A model generated the notes under the pieces. That model ran no database searches. It was not told where the DNA came from and saw only the letters and a list, made by a program, of their open reading frames with translations. The translations under genes were made by a program, and so were the position numbers. This document shows positions 24,801-36,505 of a stretch of DNA of 64,000 bases, in pieces. The DNA is from Phallus indusiatus. Taxonomy: Eukaryota > Basidiomycota > Agaricomycetes > Phallales > Phallaceae. The stretch lies in NCBI GenBank assembly GCA_027605045.1, contig JAQFWX010000059.1, forward strand, positions 124,001-188,000. Reading direction: 5' to 3'. Every line of letters starts with the position of its first letter. Position 1 is the stretch's first letter.

Positions 24801-26480
24801 TTGTAATATTAGTACACAGCACATTCAAATTTACGCACTAGAAGAGACCACATGTGCGTGTAATATTAATGCATTGAAATAATGTGCCTGTATCCCCTCG
24901 TGCTCTTGTAGACTCGGAGATCCGTGCATTCAACGTCTGTTACTATATGACGATATGCTGATTAGTAGCACACGTGGAATTCGATTTTTTTTTGACCGGA
25001 CTAGGAATTAATTGGATTCTGATCATGGCTAATACAATTGAAGGGCCACATACGAGACAATTATTGCCGAGAAATACTGAAAAGCAGAAACTTTTTCATG
25101 TGTGCCTACAAGCACACGCACTCTTTTTGCTGCGGGGGCTTCTTGATGGATTCAAATGTAGTGATGTATGCCAATGGCCTCCCTTTCCCAGCCCTGCGTT
25201 GATGCTGTCACTCTGCGTCTTTGTCTTCCAGGGTTGGTTGATTTTCGTGTGCTTCGCGAAGTGAGAAATGGAATGGCTCCGTATAGGTAGATGACCAATG
25301 AGTGGCAAAGGAAGCAGACATTTTACGCAATGATACATATAGAAAGTTCTCGGGTCTACCGGTTTGCCGAGAGGCCAATTTCTCCAGTGTCAATCAAGGG
25401 CCTATAGTAAATCAGACCGTATGAAAATCTCTTCTCATGATGCTATAGAAAGTAAAATTTCCCCAGCCATTAATCAATCTTGCAAGAGGCTTAAGAAGCT
25501 AATAGAATGAACAGAATCACCTTATCGTAACTTTATTATGCCCAATTGACTAAGCGAGTAATACAAAGACACGCGGCTCCCGAATTTTCACGCTGGATAA
25601 AATAGAAGAAAGGTCCTCATTCGTCCTTGAAACGTGGTTGCGGGGACTCTGGGGAAGCTGTAGCCGACTAAATTTGAGGAATTGGCATGTGGAAAGGAAT
25701 ACAAAGCTTGTGTATCAAGACCGATGCTCTACAACGTTTACTTGACGAGAAACGTTAGTCTACTTTTGAGTTAGAATTTGAAAAAGCACATGTCGAGATG
25801 ACCAACTTGCTGGTTATTACCGGTTTCGGCTTTTGTTAAGCGGGAGAGCAGCGCCTGCCTTGCCCAACCGTGTTACGAAAATTGGGTCAGATGAGATATA
25901 TATAATGCTAATCGCAATCAAATCCTACTATGATTCGGGCCAAACAGTCTTCGCGATCGATTGTCCAGAAAAGAAGGTTCAAAGAAGTTCAAACGAAAAA
26001 GGAATCTGAAAGAATACTATATATAATGAGTAGCCAAAGTATCCTGCGATTCTTGTTTCTAGAACCGAGACCGCTCTTGAATTTATAAAGGTGTGCGTAT
26101 CAAGCCCTGAGAATCCTTCCAACACTTGATGATCCTCAACCGACGAATTGCAGCGGAGCGGAGGCGCTAAAGAAAGTCGTAAAGGAAACAAAAACAAGAG
26201 CTTTTTCATCCTGTGAAGAGCTCACATACATAGATGAGCACACATATTCTGATAGGTCTCAATACTTCCATGATGAGAAATGAATATAACCTCAAAATTG
26301 TTTCATTACAGAAACACACAATGTGTATAATTTGAATCGTCTTGGGGAGAAAATATACACTAGAACCTTGTCATTAAAGTATGCAGATCACATCATTGAT
26401 AAACTACATACATGATATTCAGCCAGTAATTGTATTGCACGTGCGCCCAGGGCACTAAATGATATCCCTTATCCGATCTT
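21858..26480. other. 4.6 kb without a supported gene
   Basis: The first part (about 22.0-23.35 kb) is C/T-rich on the plus strand with several long overlapping open frames, none resembling a known protein. It could be a long 3' UTR, a noncoding transcript or chance openness due to base composition. A plus-strand segment at 23511-23819 contains ALARLNQDILHLLFPLI, faintly like the start of an F-box, with no continuation. The rest (24-26.4 kb) is AT-rich and featureless to me. Confidence 0.35.
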
Positions 26481-27646
26481 CTAAAAAAAGTCATACTGAA
26501 TCGTCGGTCCTCTCTTGGAAAATTCCACTGCAAACTCTTTCAGCTTCGTCGGCTTGAAATCCGGGTAGAGCGTTCTCGCGTCTAAAGCTCCTAATCCTTT
26601 GGCAGTCTCAAGAGTATTGTCTCCAAAAACGAATGCCGAAATAAGATATTCCTGCCCAGCCAACGCGAGGTTAAAGTCCAAAGGATTCTCTTTTTGTTTT
26701 TCCTTCTCATGAGCGATGCCGTCTTCCAGGGTTTTCGCGGTCAACTGTGAAGTTCGTATACCAAATCAGAAATCTCCGAACTTGAAGAAGATCTATATCA
26801 CTCACGTAAGTTTTCAGCGACTCAAAATTCTTTTCGTTAACTTCTTCAGCGATGCGATAGGCTTCTCTCTTTGTGACTTCCTCTGCATGGCAAAAGACAT
26901 AACTATTGAGAGTTCGCGGGTCGGCAAGAATACGAGCCACGAAATGCCCTATGTCGGCACGAGACGTTACAGCAGTCTTGACATCTCCAGTGTCGACATA
27001 TATGCGGGAGATATCGGCGACAGGTCCCTGGTGGTCGGACGGATGGGGAAGGATCAAATCCATCCACCAGCCTACATCAATGAAAGTGTAATCAATACCC
27101 AGCTCTTTTATGAAAGACTTTATGCTCTGTTTCTATACGGCAAAAATAAAAATGTTAGTTTCCATCAGCAGAGTTAGGAGACAATACAAAGTGCACCTTG
27201 TTAGCGATCTGATGTCCTCTTTCGAGAGGGCAGACAAGCGTGAAATCGGATGGTACAACACGCTTGACGCCAACGTTCTTTGCAGCTTGAAAAACTTTCC
27301 TTTGCTCCTCTAATGCATTGACACCAACAATGCTCAAAACAATATCAATACCCCGTAGGAGTCCTTCTAATTCAGAAACTGAAAGCTCAAAAAGATCTCC
27401 AAGTCGAATTTCCACGCCTTTTTGCTTTAGGGCCTGAATCCTAGGCTCTCCTTCGTATTTGGGACGCGTAAGAACAACGACATGCTAGCACACGATATTA
27501 ATCCAAATCTGCCATTAAATATACTTCAATCGTTAGCCTACGAAATGTCCAGACTTAAGGAGACCATCCACAACGAACTTCCCGCAATTTCCGCCTCCCC
27601 CTGCGACAAAAACGGTTGATTTAGAAGAGACTGCGGTAGTTGTCAT
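26481..27646 (-). CDS. NmrA/isoflavone-reductase-like NAD(P)-binding protein, copy 1
   Basis: Atypical short-chain dehydrogenase of the NmrA/isoflavone reductase family, expected to bind NADP(H) and reduce a small, often phenolic, substrate; the true substrate is unknown. Four exons. The first encodes MTTTAVSSKSTVFVAGGGGN with the glycine-rich Rossmann motif GGGGNCGKFV. The second has VVVLTRPKYEGEPRIQALKQ, VEIRLGD and VFQAAKNVGVKRVVPSDF. The third has the Lys region KQSIKSFIKELGIDYTFIDV (the family's catalytic Lys position), GWWMDLILP, TAVTSRADIGHFVARILADP and NSYVFCHAEEVT. The fourth ends DARTLYPDFKPTKLKEFA...QYDFF. About 325 residues, the normal family length. It is the most downstream copy of a four-member same-strand array interrupted by an MFS gene. 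No defect seen. Confidence 0.9.
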
Positions 27647-28207
27647 GCCAGTGAAGGTACGTTAAACTTTATCTTCATGTCTCATTTATATCGGATCCCG
27701 CGCTTCAAGCTCCTCGGTGCTGTTGTGCCGGCGAACGAAGTCCGAGGCGATGTAAAAAGCTGAAAGTCGGCAGTTCCGGAGGTAACGAGGTTACTACGTA
27801 AAGAAGGAAAAAAAGCTAGGACCCGATGACGAGGGTAAATAATGGATTCCACTTTGTTCACCGCTCGAGCTTCGTCAGACATGTATGGATGCAGTTAGGA
27901 AGCATTTCGGCGCCTTACATAAAAAATCAAGTCAAAAAAAGTTGAGCTTGACGGGCCACGGCCGAGGAAACCCGTCTTCTGACTCACCCGGGCCCAAAAA
28001 ACTCTTTAAACTATAACTAATACAAGATACACGCAGAACTTCAAAGCGTTGTGTAGATTCTTCATGATCCGCGGTGGCATCATGCCTTGTACATTTGTCG
28101 TTATACAATACTATGCAATGAACTGCGAAGAAGATAAAACCCTGAGTCTATGATATAAAAAAATTGGTAAAACAATCCGTGTACATATCACCCGTACATC
28201 ATCGGCG
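27647..28207 (-). promoter_or_regulatory. Spacer between reductase copies 1 and 2
   Basis: A 561-bp gap that should hold the promoter of copy 1 and the 3' UTR of copy 2. No coding exon or clear motif recognised. Confidence 0.4.
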
Positions 28208-29358
28208 TTAAATTTCAAATTCAATTTCTGGTCGTTTCTTATAGAACTCTACGGCATATTCCTTCAACGTCGTAGGCTTGAAATCGGGATAGAGTGCTCG
28301 TGCATCTAAAGCTCCCAACCCTTTAGCAGTCTCTAGAGTATTATCTCCATGGACGAATAAAGAGTTGAGATACTCTTGCATAATTATGCCAAGGTTAAGC
28401 TGTGTTCCCGACGGACTGGTCTTAGCCTGTTCCTTTGCCTGAGCGACTGCGTCCACGATGACGCTCACAGGTAACTGTTCATAATTCAAAAGTAAATACA
28501 AAGGTCTTGGGCTAGAAGGTGTTTACGCACATGTTTCTGAACTGAGCTAAAGTTTGTTCCACTAACGCTTTCAGCGATGCGGTATATGTCTATCTGGGTA
28601 ACTTCCTCAACATAACAGAAGACATAGCTGTTGAGTGTACGCGGGTCGGCGAGGATGCGAGCCACAAAGTGGCCTATATCCGCACGACAGGTTACAGCGG
28701 TTTTGACATCTCCCGCACCAACAAATGTGTGAGATAAATCAGCAATAGGACCTTGGTCTCCGGGCGGATACGGAAGGATCATTTCCATCCACCACCCTAC
28801 ATCAATGATAGTGTAAGCAATGCCCAGTTCTTTTATGAAAGTCCTTATGCTCTTTTTCTATATAAGAGTTTAGACAAATGAATCGACCAAGATTCCCGAA
28901 ACAGGATCAACGTACTTGGTTTACTAACTGAAGTTCCCTTTCGGGTGGGGAGGGAATCGCGAACTCGGATGGAACAACGCGCTGGACGCCTACATCTTTC
29001 GCAGCTTGGAAAACCTTCTTTTGTTCTTCTAGTACGGTGACGTTGATAAGGCTGAGAACAATGTCAACTCCTTCAAGGAGCTTCTCAAGTTCAGCGACGG
29101 TAGCTTTGGAAAGATTCCCGTGTCGAATTTCAACGCCCTTTTGCTTCAAGGCTTGAATTCTAGGCTTTCCTTCAGATTCTGGACGTGAAAGAACGATGAC
29201 ATTCTGGACATTATTCCCTCAGCTTGTTTTCAAAACATGCAGCAAGGACCTACGAAGTTCTTTGACTGAAGGAGACCGTCAACCACAAACAGTCCAGTGT
29301 TTCCACCGCCGCCGAGGACGAAAACGGTAGGTATAGTAGTGGATTTGACTGCAGACAT
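28208..29358 (-). CDS. NmrA/isoflavone-reductase-like NAD(P)-binding protein, copy 2
   Basis: Tandem paralogue of copy 1 with the same four-exon plan. It starts MSAVKSTTIPTVFVLGGGGN (Rossmann GGGGNTGLFV), followed by SRPESEGKPRIQALKQKGVE, VFQAAKDVGVQRVVPSEFAI and KKSIRTFIKELGIAYTIIDV. Next come GWWMEMILPYPPGDQG, TAVTCRADIGHFVARILADP and the end DARALYPDFKPTTLKEYAVE...EFEI. About 320 residues and apparently intact. It shares CxADIG and PYPP-type features with copies 3 and 4 more than with copy 1, which suggests successive duplications. It most likely acts on a related substrate or at a different step of the same pathway; that is inference. Confidence 0.9.
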
Positions 29359-30399
29359 TTAATCGTGAGCAAAGACGAATCGATAAAGAGTTTTTATATC
29401 TGACTTTGCGAACGTTATCGGGGTCGTGAAGAATCAATGGTGTCCGTAGTCTGAAGGAGCTCAATCGAAGAAGCCTGACTGACGTATTGCCTTTGCTTGC
29501 AGTAATGTCCTATTGAGGTTTGTAGCTTCCTTTTTGACGACAGAAAATCAGCAGGATGCGCAAAGAACGAGCCACGCCGCGTCAGAACGCGGGAGAAGCT
29601 GAAAGTATGAAATTGGGGCAACGTACGATCAGACTCTCAGCCAATCAAAATTGAAAGTTTTTCGTGAAAATCCCCAAAGGAAGCTTTTTGCTGTTGGCGA
29701 AATAACGAGGGGCGTTGGAGTTGAATTGAAGCTTGCTAAGCATTGTCTAACCTTCAGGCACGCATTAGTAATTTCCACACACATGCTCTTAATACTCAAC
29801 GTTCATCACCCGAACTTCACTTTGTTTTCAACTTGTTCAGCGAGCCGGGAATACCGATTGTAACGGGTGTCTTTGACAAATAGGCTTGGAACATCAAGTA
29901 CGAATTTACTCGTTTCACCTTAGACCATCTCACCGTTTCTTTGCTTAAAAGTCGAGGCGCATGATCGTGCAAACATCTACGCTCTGTTCTGGGAGATAAA
30001 TATGAGGATGCTTGTGTTAGCGTGAAAGAAGATATAAGATCAAACTGAAAACAACGAAAATCAAGACGAAGAATATGGATCTGTCCAGAGCTGATGCACC
30101 TTCACTGACACTGACTCACTCGCGGGAAATAGATGAAGGGGATTAGTGGATGTCGGAGAAGCCTGACAGTTTAGAGTTTATTATGGCGGAAAACGATTAA
30201 TCATAAGTTGTCTTGAAAATTCCTGTCATGCTTTCCTTAATTTTCATGGAACTAAGTCTCCGTCAGGTTCATAATATATTTGTAGAATTTATTTATTCAA
30301 ATAAAAGACAGCGGAAAACGATAATTAGCAAAACGAAAGCAGCCAAGCACTTCTTAAATTATGTGATTTATGAGAGTCCTCCAGGGCAATTATTGAACA
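29359..30399. other. Spacer between MFS gene and reductase copy 2
   Basis: About 1 kb containing the upstream region of reductase copy 2 (right next to 29358) and the 3' end of the MFS gene. No coding chain recognised. Confidence 0.4.
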
Positions 30400-32836
30400 T
30401 CATGACTCTGTGGCTGATATTGATTTTGGTAATCGCTTTCGTTCAATAAGCAAGACAAATAACCCCGTCAAAGCGGATATAAAAATCAATGTGAAGAAGT
30501 TCCGTTTAAGAGCCACAGTGTACGCCTCTATCACAGGCACTCGAAAGGATGGGGGTAGCTCCAGCACTGCCTCAATGTTTTCCAGGACCAGAGCGCGGAC
30601 TTTTGCAGGAATGTTTACGCGCAGGTGATTAATTTGATTTTGAAGCGTTCCTTCGAAGATCGAACCTCCGACACTACTACCCAAAGTGGCTGATAATACG
30701 GTAGCAAAGGAGATCAAAGAAGTAGCCTGTGGGATCTTATCTTCGTCATCCACAAACTCTGCTTGGGCAACGAGAATCTAACGAAGATGTCTGGTATGTT
30801 CAGAAACAGAGGTACGAAAAGGACTTACACAATTCTGGGGGACAGGACCTAAACCAAATCCTATGAGAATTTGACACACTACAAGGAGGGCGGCGCTCGT
30901 TGTGGCAGCAGGGACCGCTGCCAAAAGAACGAATGCGATAGTCGCCATGAAAGGCGGCAAGAACATCCAAATCCAAATGTTCCTGGTTCTCTGGACTTAT
31001 GTGAGTATGATGTAATGGATCATTGAATACTAACAGACGCACCCCAACTACGAAACCACAGAGTACATTACCTATGTTGATGTAAGTTCAACCACCTTTC
31101 AAGAGAAAAAGGTTCGTCGAAAATACTCACTCACAATGCTCCCCCTAGAGATAATGAGTAAAAGAAACAGTAAAAAGATTTTCAAAATGGCATACTCACG
31201 CTGAGATGGATAATACTCGCACGCCCGCTGCGGTAGCAGAAAAGCCCTGTAATTGATACAGAACGGACTGACAAAAATGTGAACATTTGATACAAGGAAG
31301 AACTCCACACAAACCAAGTAAATCTGATTAAGGGTCAGCTCATCACTCACTTTACAATGAAGAATGTGACACCCTTACCGTTGCTACGATCGCGCACCAT
31401 CGGGAGAATAGCTGCAGCAGGTGAACAACAGCCTATTACTTGTTATGAAGATACAGTCATACCACAGACAGAAAACTTCCTGAAATATTTCGCCTTTTGA
31501 ACAAATCAATGGGTAAGAGCGCTTCAGGCCCTAAGCGTGCCTCCCATACAATGAATAGATATGAAAGAACGCCACCCTATTTCGAAGCCTTTAAATAGAG
31601 CTACGCGGTCATAACATTTCGCTTACGATTACTAAAGTGGCTATAACTCCAGGATCGCTCCAAGGTCTTGTATTACCGCCCCATTGTAGTCCAATAAGCA
31701 GGAGAAAAACACCCGATGTATTCAGAAATACCCCTATCCAGTCAATTCTTAACCACGATCCAAGAAGCGATCTCTTCAATCCATGGTTTGGTGTTGAACA
31801 GGCTACATTTGGAACGAAGAACGTGAGTGCCAATGCGGCTATACTGCCAATCTGACGAAATACTCAAGCGGAAAAGGCAAAGTGGAGAAGATGAATCGAA
31901 CTTACGGGAAGGTTGATAACTGAAGAGTGTAATTCGTGAACAAATGTCGAGAGGAATATTGGGAGATGACTCACGGAAACACCATCTTAAGATAAACATC
32001 TGTTGACTTGTAATTGACTATTTGTACAACAAACAACATACCTGAAATTGAAACGTTCTGAAAATCTATTCAAGACTACAAACTGAGATTCGAGACGGAA
32101 GATATTTACCTGTGAGGGCACCACCTATCGTCGGACCGACCATAATGCTGATAGCATAGACGGACATGACCAGTCCAATTAGAAGAGATCGTTGACTGGG
32201 TGTGCTGATCTAAATGTTGATCATTAAAATTGGTGAGGCTTGTAACAAAGAAGAAGGGGTTACATGGGCTATGATTAAGAGTGCAGCAACCAATATACCA
32301 GCGGCTCCAAGACCAGCTATTCCTCTTCCAAGAAGTAAAACCACAATAGTAGGCGCAATACCGCAAACAAAACTACCCAGTATAAAAACGCCGAGGGCAA
32401 CAGAGAGAACAAGTTTTGGAGGAGTGAAGGTCAATATTTTCCCGTAGAGCAATACAGAACACGACTTTCATGCCATGATTCACTTGAATGAGGGGAAATG
32501 GCTGACATCTTCAAAAATGCACTCACTTGAGAAATAAAGTAAGAAGTGCCTATCCAAGGAATATCATCAACAGCGTTGAACTCAGAAGTTATGGGAACGA
32601 GAGCGGTGTTGAGGATGCTTATGTCGAGACCCATTAAAATCGTCATTATAAGAAATGTCCTGTCAAAAATCTCATTAATTTGATGATAACATATATACTT
32701 TAACAACTGCATACCCCTCAGCGACCACCAGTTTAACACCAGTAAGTGTATACGATGATTTCTTTGCTTCCAACTCGTAGAAAGTAGATGAACTGTCCGT
32801 TATCGACCCCAGCTCGGCTTTTATATCCAAATCCAT
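30400..32836 (-). CDS. MFS drug/metabolite transporter, DHA2-like, many small exons
   Basis: Plasma-membrane proton antiporter of the major facilitator superfamily, probably exporting a small molecule. It starts MDLDIKAELGSITDSSSTFY. Helix 1 reads LIMTILMGLDISILNTALVP, followed by VDDIPWIGTSYFISQ, LYGKILTFTPPKLVLSVALG and LLLGRGIAGLGAAGILVAAL. Antiporter motif C is present as SIMVGPTIGGAL. Then three successive microexons of 16 nt (32057-32042), 11 nt (31985-31975) and 14 nt (31919-31906) together encode the family stretch ERFNFRWCFLINLP, which continues in the next exon as IGSIAALALTFFVP. Later parts include IDWIGVFLNTSGVFLLLIGL and the C-terminal exon (30753-30400) with LISFATVLSATLGSSVGGSI, ending KSISATES. 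Its place between reductase copies suggests it exports their product or imports their substrate. Confidence 0.88.
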
Positions 32837-34186
32837 TCTGTTTTATACGCAAGGGGAAGAAGAGAAAACTAAAAGCGAAAATATTAAATAAAGATATAGG
32901 TGTGAGTATTAGAAAGCTTTAAAATATAGAGCGAAAACAAATTTGAGGTTTTTTTGTCATTTCAAAGGTGTTCTGAGTTTATATATGCTCTGGTTATAAC
33001 TTCCATAACGAGGAAATACTACCCTTGCTATGTTAGTACTGCAAAAATTAAATATCAACCCTGCTGTATCATCTCAAAGATCAAGCTTTGGAGCTATATA
33101 TATCCTAATATTAGTTAATAGTTTATTTCTGGTGTCGTGATGCTATCCATACCCCTCCTTTCTCATACCATTATACTTTTTGACGGATGTTAATAAAACA
33201 CCTCGTTACTTGTTTTGATCTGCTAGTGACCCCCTCGAAGTTAGAGCAGCTTTGAAGTTTTGAGTGACTCACGGAGTAAGCATCCAGGTTTGATCAGATG
33301 AGATCAAACGAATTAAACAGCCCCTTTCTGCTTTTGCAGGATCAAACCACATGATTAAGGCATGATTCTCGATATGCACGGCCCGGGAAGACGATTTCTA
33401 CCCTATAGGGTGTTATTTACATAAGTCAGAAACTTGCCTACGCATTCCAACAACAACTCAGCGAGTACATATATACCAAATTTGTAGAAAATTAACTTGA
33501 GTACAAATGCCCTTGCGTGCACGACACGTATTAAAAGACCCAGGGTCAATTATTATTAATCATTGGTTAATGATGCCGAGAAGGCGTCGGAACGGCAACG
33601 ATGTCCGACTGAGCTGGCGGGCGCTAAAAGTACATTGCACGTTGCTCTCCTCGTCATCGCACTAAGGCTAGATGACACCCTAGCGTCTTCACCATCATCC
33701 CTTTTCATCGTTTGATCATTCTTTCCCTTTCCGCAGCACTAACAACGTTACACTGGCACGATTTCGACGGAAAGCCTGCTCGACCCTGTCTGCAGACCAT
33801 GGACACTGTCTAATTTGGGCCTTTCAAGGTCACCGTCAATATTGTCCTCGTCGCCCGTACCCGTCAATATTACCTGACAATGCCGGAGACCTCGTTTTCC
33901 AGGGAGAGAGCGTAGAGTATCAAAAAGATGATAATGATAATTGTCCATCAGGACACATCAAAATTTCTGCACCGAAGAATACAAATTTCCTTATAAAATG
34001 AACTTGTTTCTTGAGAAAAACTACGACAACGCCACTACATCAGGACTACGTAATGAACTCGTGTTTTTTGAGCAATAAGCATGGGCTCGAAACCCCGACT
34101 CCTTACTATTTTTCATAAAAGCAATTCTGACACTAAAAATTACTCTAATAGATGTTTCTTCTCGTAGAAGTTTTCGACTGAATGTT
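32837..34186. other. Spacer between reductase copy 3 and MFS gene
   Basis: About 1.35 kb, with the MFS promoter on its left side (next to 32836). AT-rich near 32880-33200 and more GC-rich near 33590-33900. Nothing coding recognised. Confidence 0.4.
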
Positions 34187-35318
34187 CTACTGGATTCCAT
34201 ATTCGATTTCAGGTAGGTTCTGGTAAAATTCTGCAGTGTATTCCTTCAATGTTATTGGTTTGAAATCTGGGTAAAGAGCTCGTGCATCCAGAGCCCCTAG
34301 CTTTTTGGCACACTGAAGTGTGTTATCACCTAAGACGAATAACGAGTTGAGATATTCCAATGGAATCAATTTGAAATTGATTTGTGTTTCTGAGGTGTTG
34401 TTTCTTTCCTGTAAAATCAATTCTGCTAGGTCGTTCACTGATAACTATCCATAATCAGATGATGAATTAGGAAGCAGAAAACAGGTTGATGCCTCACTTG
34501 TTTTTTGACAGTGTTGAAATTTTCTCCACTAGCCTCCTCACCGACACGATAGACTTCTGCCTGTGTAACTTCCTCGGCATGACAAAAGACATAGCTATTG
34601 AGTGTACGTGGGTCCGCAAGAATCCGAGCGACAAATCGACCAATATCCCTGCGGCATGTTACTGCAGTTTTAATGTCTCCAGAACCAATGAATGTGTGGG
34701 TCAAATCAGCAGTAATGCCTTGTTCGCTAGATGGATATGGAAGAACCAACTCCATCCACCAACCGACGTCAATAATAGTGTAACCCACGCCCAGTTCCTT
34801 TATGTAGGATCGTAGGGCCAGTTTCTGCGGAGATTAGTCCATTTCAAAATTAAATCAAAATCAAATTGGAGGTACCTTGTTGATTAAGTGGAGCTTTCTT
34901 CCCGGAGGACAGGGAATTGCGAATTCGGATGGCACGACGCGTTCTACACCAATGTTCTTCGCAGCTTGGAAAACTTTTTTCTGTTCCTCTAACACAGCGA
35001 CGTTGATTAAACTCAGTACTATTGTTGCTCCTTTTAGAAGATCTTCCAGTTCAGGGATGGAAGCTTTAGAAAGGTCCCCAAATCGGATTTCTACGCCTTT
35101 CTGCTTCAGAGCCTGGATGCTACGTTTTCTTTCCGATTCTGGACGTGTTAGGACAATAACATTCTAGAGATTTTTTTTCAAGTATTCAATAAGGAAGGCA
35201 AGCCTTATCAACATACAAATTTTCCTGATTCGAGGAGACCATTGACAACAAATAGTCCAGTGTTGCCACCCCCACCCAAGATAAAAACAGTAGATTTGGC
35301 AGCAGCTGGCGTAGACAT
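34187..35318 (-). CDS. NmrA/isoflavone-reductase-like NAD(P)-binding protein, copy 3
   Basis: Third paralogue, same exon plan. It starts MSTPAAAKSTVFILGGGGNT (Rossmann GGGGNTGLFV), then RPESERKRSIQALKQKGVEI, VFQAAKNIGVERVVPSEFAI and KLALRSYIKELGVGYTIIDV. It continues GWWMELVLPYPSSEQG, TAVTCRRDIGRFVARILADP, NSYVFCHAEEVTQ and ends DARALYPDFKPITLKEYTAE...EYGIQ. Frames and splice sites look intact. The family lysine position is kept (KLALRSYIKE). It differs from the others in the last exon (LAELILQERNNTSETQINFK), the most variable part of the family, where substrate preference may differ. Confidence 0.9.
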
Positions 35319-35783
35319 TGTGTTGGTTAAAAATGAGTTGACGGTGGTTTTATACCCAACCTAGCGCTTGCATATTTCAAAAGAAGACGGAAGGAAGTTA
35401 TAATCAAGAATATAATTAGCTTTGCTCCAAGATCGGCAGGTTTAATCGTCAAAGCGGCTATCAGATTCTGGTGGAGGCTTGGAGTCAGATTACCAACATA
35501 TCTCGCACACATCACATTGCAGCTTACACTCCACCAGATTTGTAACCAGAATATGTCCTACCAACGGGAAAGATTTCAAATAACTTAAATATAATCGTGT
35601 CGTTCTTCGAATATCCTTCGAAATTGCCTCATTCACGCGTGTTTTGTTCGCAAGATAACGACACTGCCAGTAAGCGCGGGTCAACCTGCAATGACATAAA
35701 AGTAACTTCATAAACTTAGAAACTATGATACATCAGCAAGAGAAAATATTCCGTCCCGTTATTAGTGTTTAAATTTCCACTTC
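35319..35783. other. Promoter-side spacer of reductase copy 3
   Basis: Upstream region of copy 3. It ends at the 5-bp target duplication of the adjoining solo LTR. No gene seen. Confidence 0.4.
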
Positions 35784-35788
35784 GTCGC

Positions 35789-36419
35789 TGTCAAGATCGG
35801 TGTTCCGGACAAATCCCGGATATTTCCGGACTACTACGAAACACGTAACAGAAGTACGGAGGAGTACGGAGAGAGGGACTTGGCTTCAGCTTGTGTGCTG
35901 CGCCCACTCGCCCAGCTTACGATATCCCTCAATTTCAGAGAACGAGGAAGTACGTAGCTAGTACGTTGGAGTACGACGTTGAGAACGTAACGTCGAACTA
36001 TAAGTCCAGACTGTCAACAACGACTAGGACTTTAAATACGAGATAGTACACAACGAGTACGAACTAGAGCTCGTGAGTACAGGGTGAGAACTGAGGCAGA
36101 ACTAGAGACGGAAAAGTAACTAATATTCAGACTGACTCTCCTAGCTGAAAAGCTAGGATTTAAATACAAGATAGTACGGACTAAATAGGAATAGTGCCCA
36201 ATACGGAACAATGGGAAATTAACATGAAAGAAGCGAGCGGGGATGTGAATCAAACAGATGGGACTTCTCGTCCCTTGTGGTACATTACTAAAAAGGTTTC
36301 CTTCTACGAGATGGAGTACGGCGCTGAGTACGGAAATCGGACTTGTTAAAATGATTGTCCCGAATTCGGAACTGTATCGGAACCCCGGGTTTGGATTCCG
36401 GGTTACGCGGAGCGTGACA
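35789..36419. mobile_element. Solo LTR A (631 bp) with 5-bp target duplication GTCGC
   Basis: The element begins TGTCAAGATC and ends GGAGCGTGACA, so it has the TG...CA ends of an LTR with a 5-bp terminal inverted repeat TGTCA/TGACA. It is flanked on both sides by GTCGC (35784-35788 and 36420-36424), the 5-bp duplication that retrotransposon integrases leave. No gag, pol or second LTR lies nearby, so it is a solo LTR left by recombination. Inside are two related 26-27 bp units (36023-36049 and 36152-36177, sharing TTTAAATAC-AGATAGTAC) and several copies of GAGTACG. It lies 87 bp beyond the stop codon of reductase copy 4. Confidence 0.85.
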
Positions 36420-36505
36420 GTCGCCCAACTTTCACACTGAAATACTGATCTCCACGTCCTCCTTAGTTCAACGGTCAGTACTTCAGCAGTCACTCTTTAC
36501 GAGCT

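Noticed and set aside
25979..26209. Short minus-strand frame with a signal-peptide-like start (MKKLLFLFPLRLSLAP)
   Set aside because: No cysteine pattern, no CaaX pheromone end and no splice support; probably chance.
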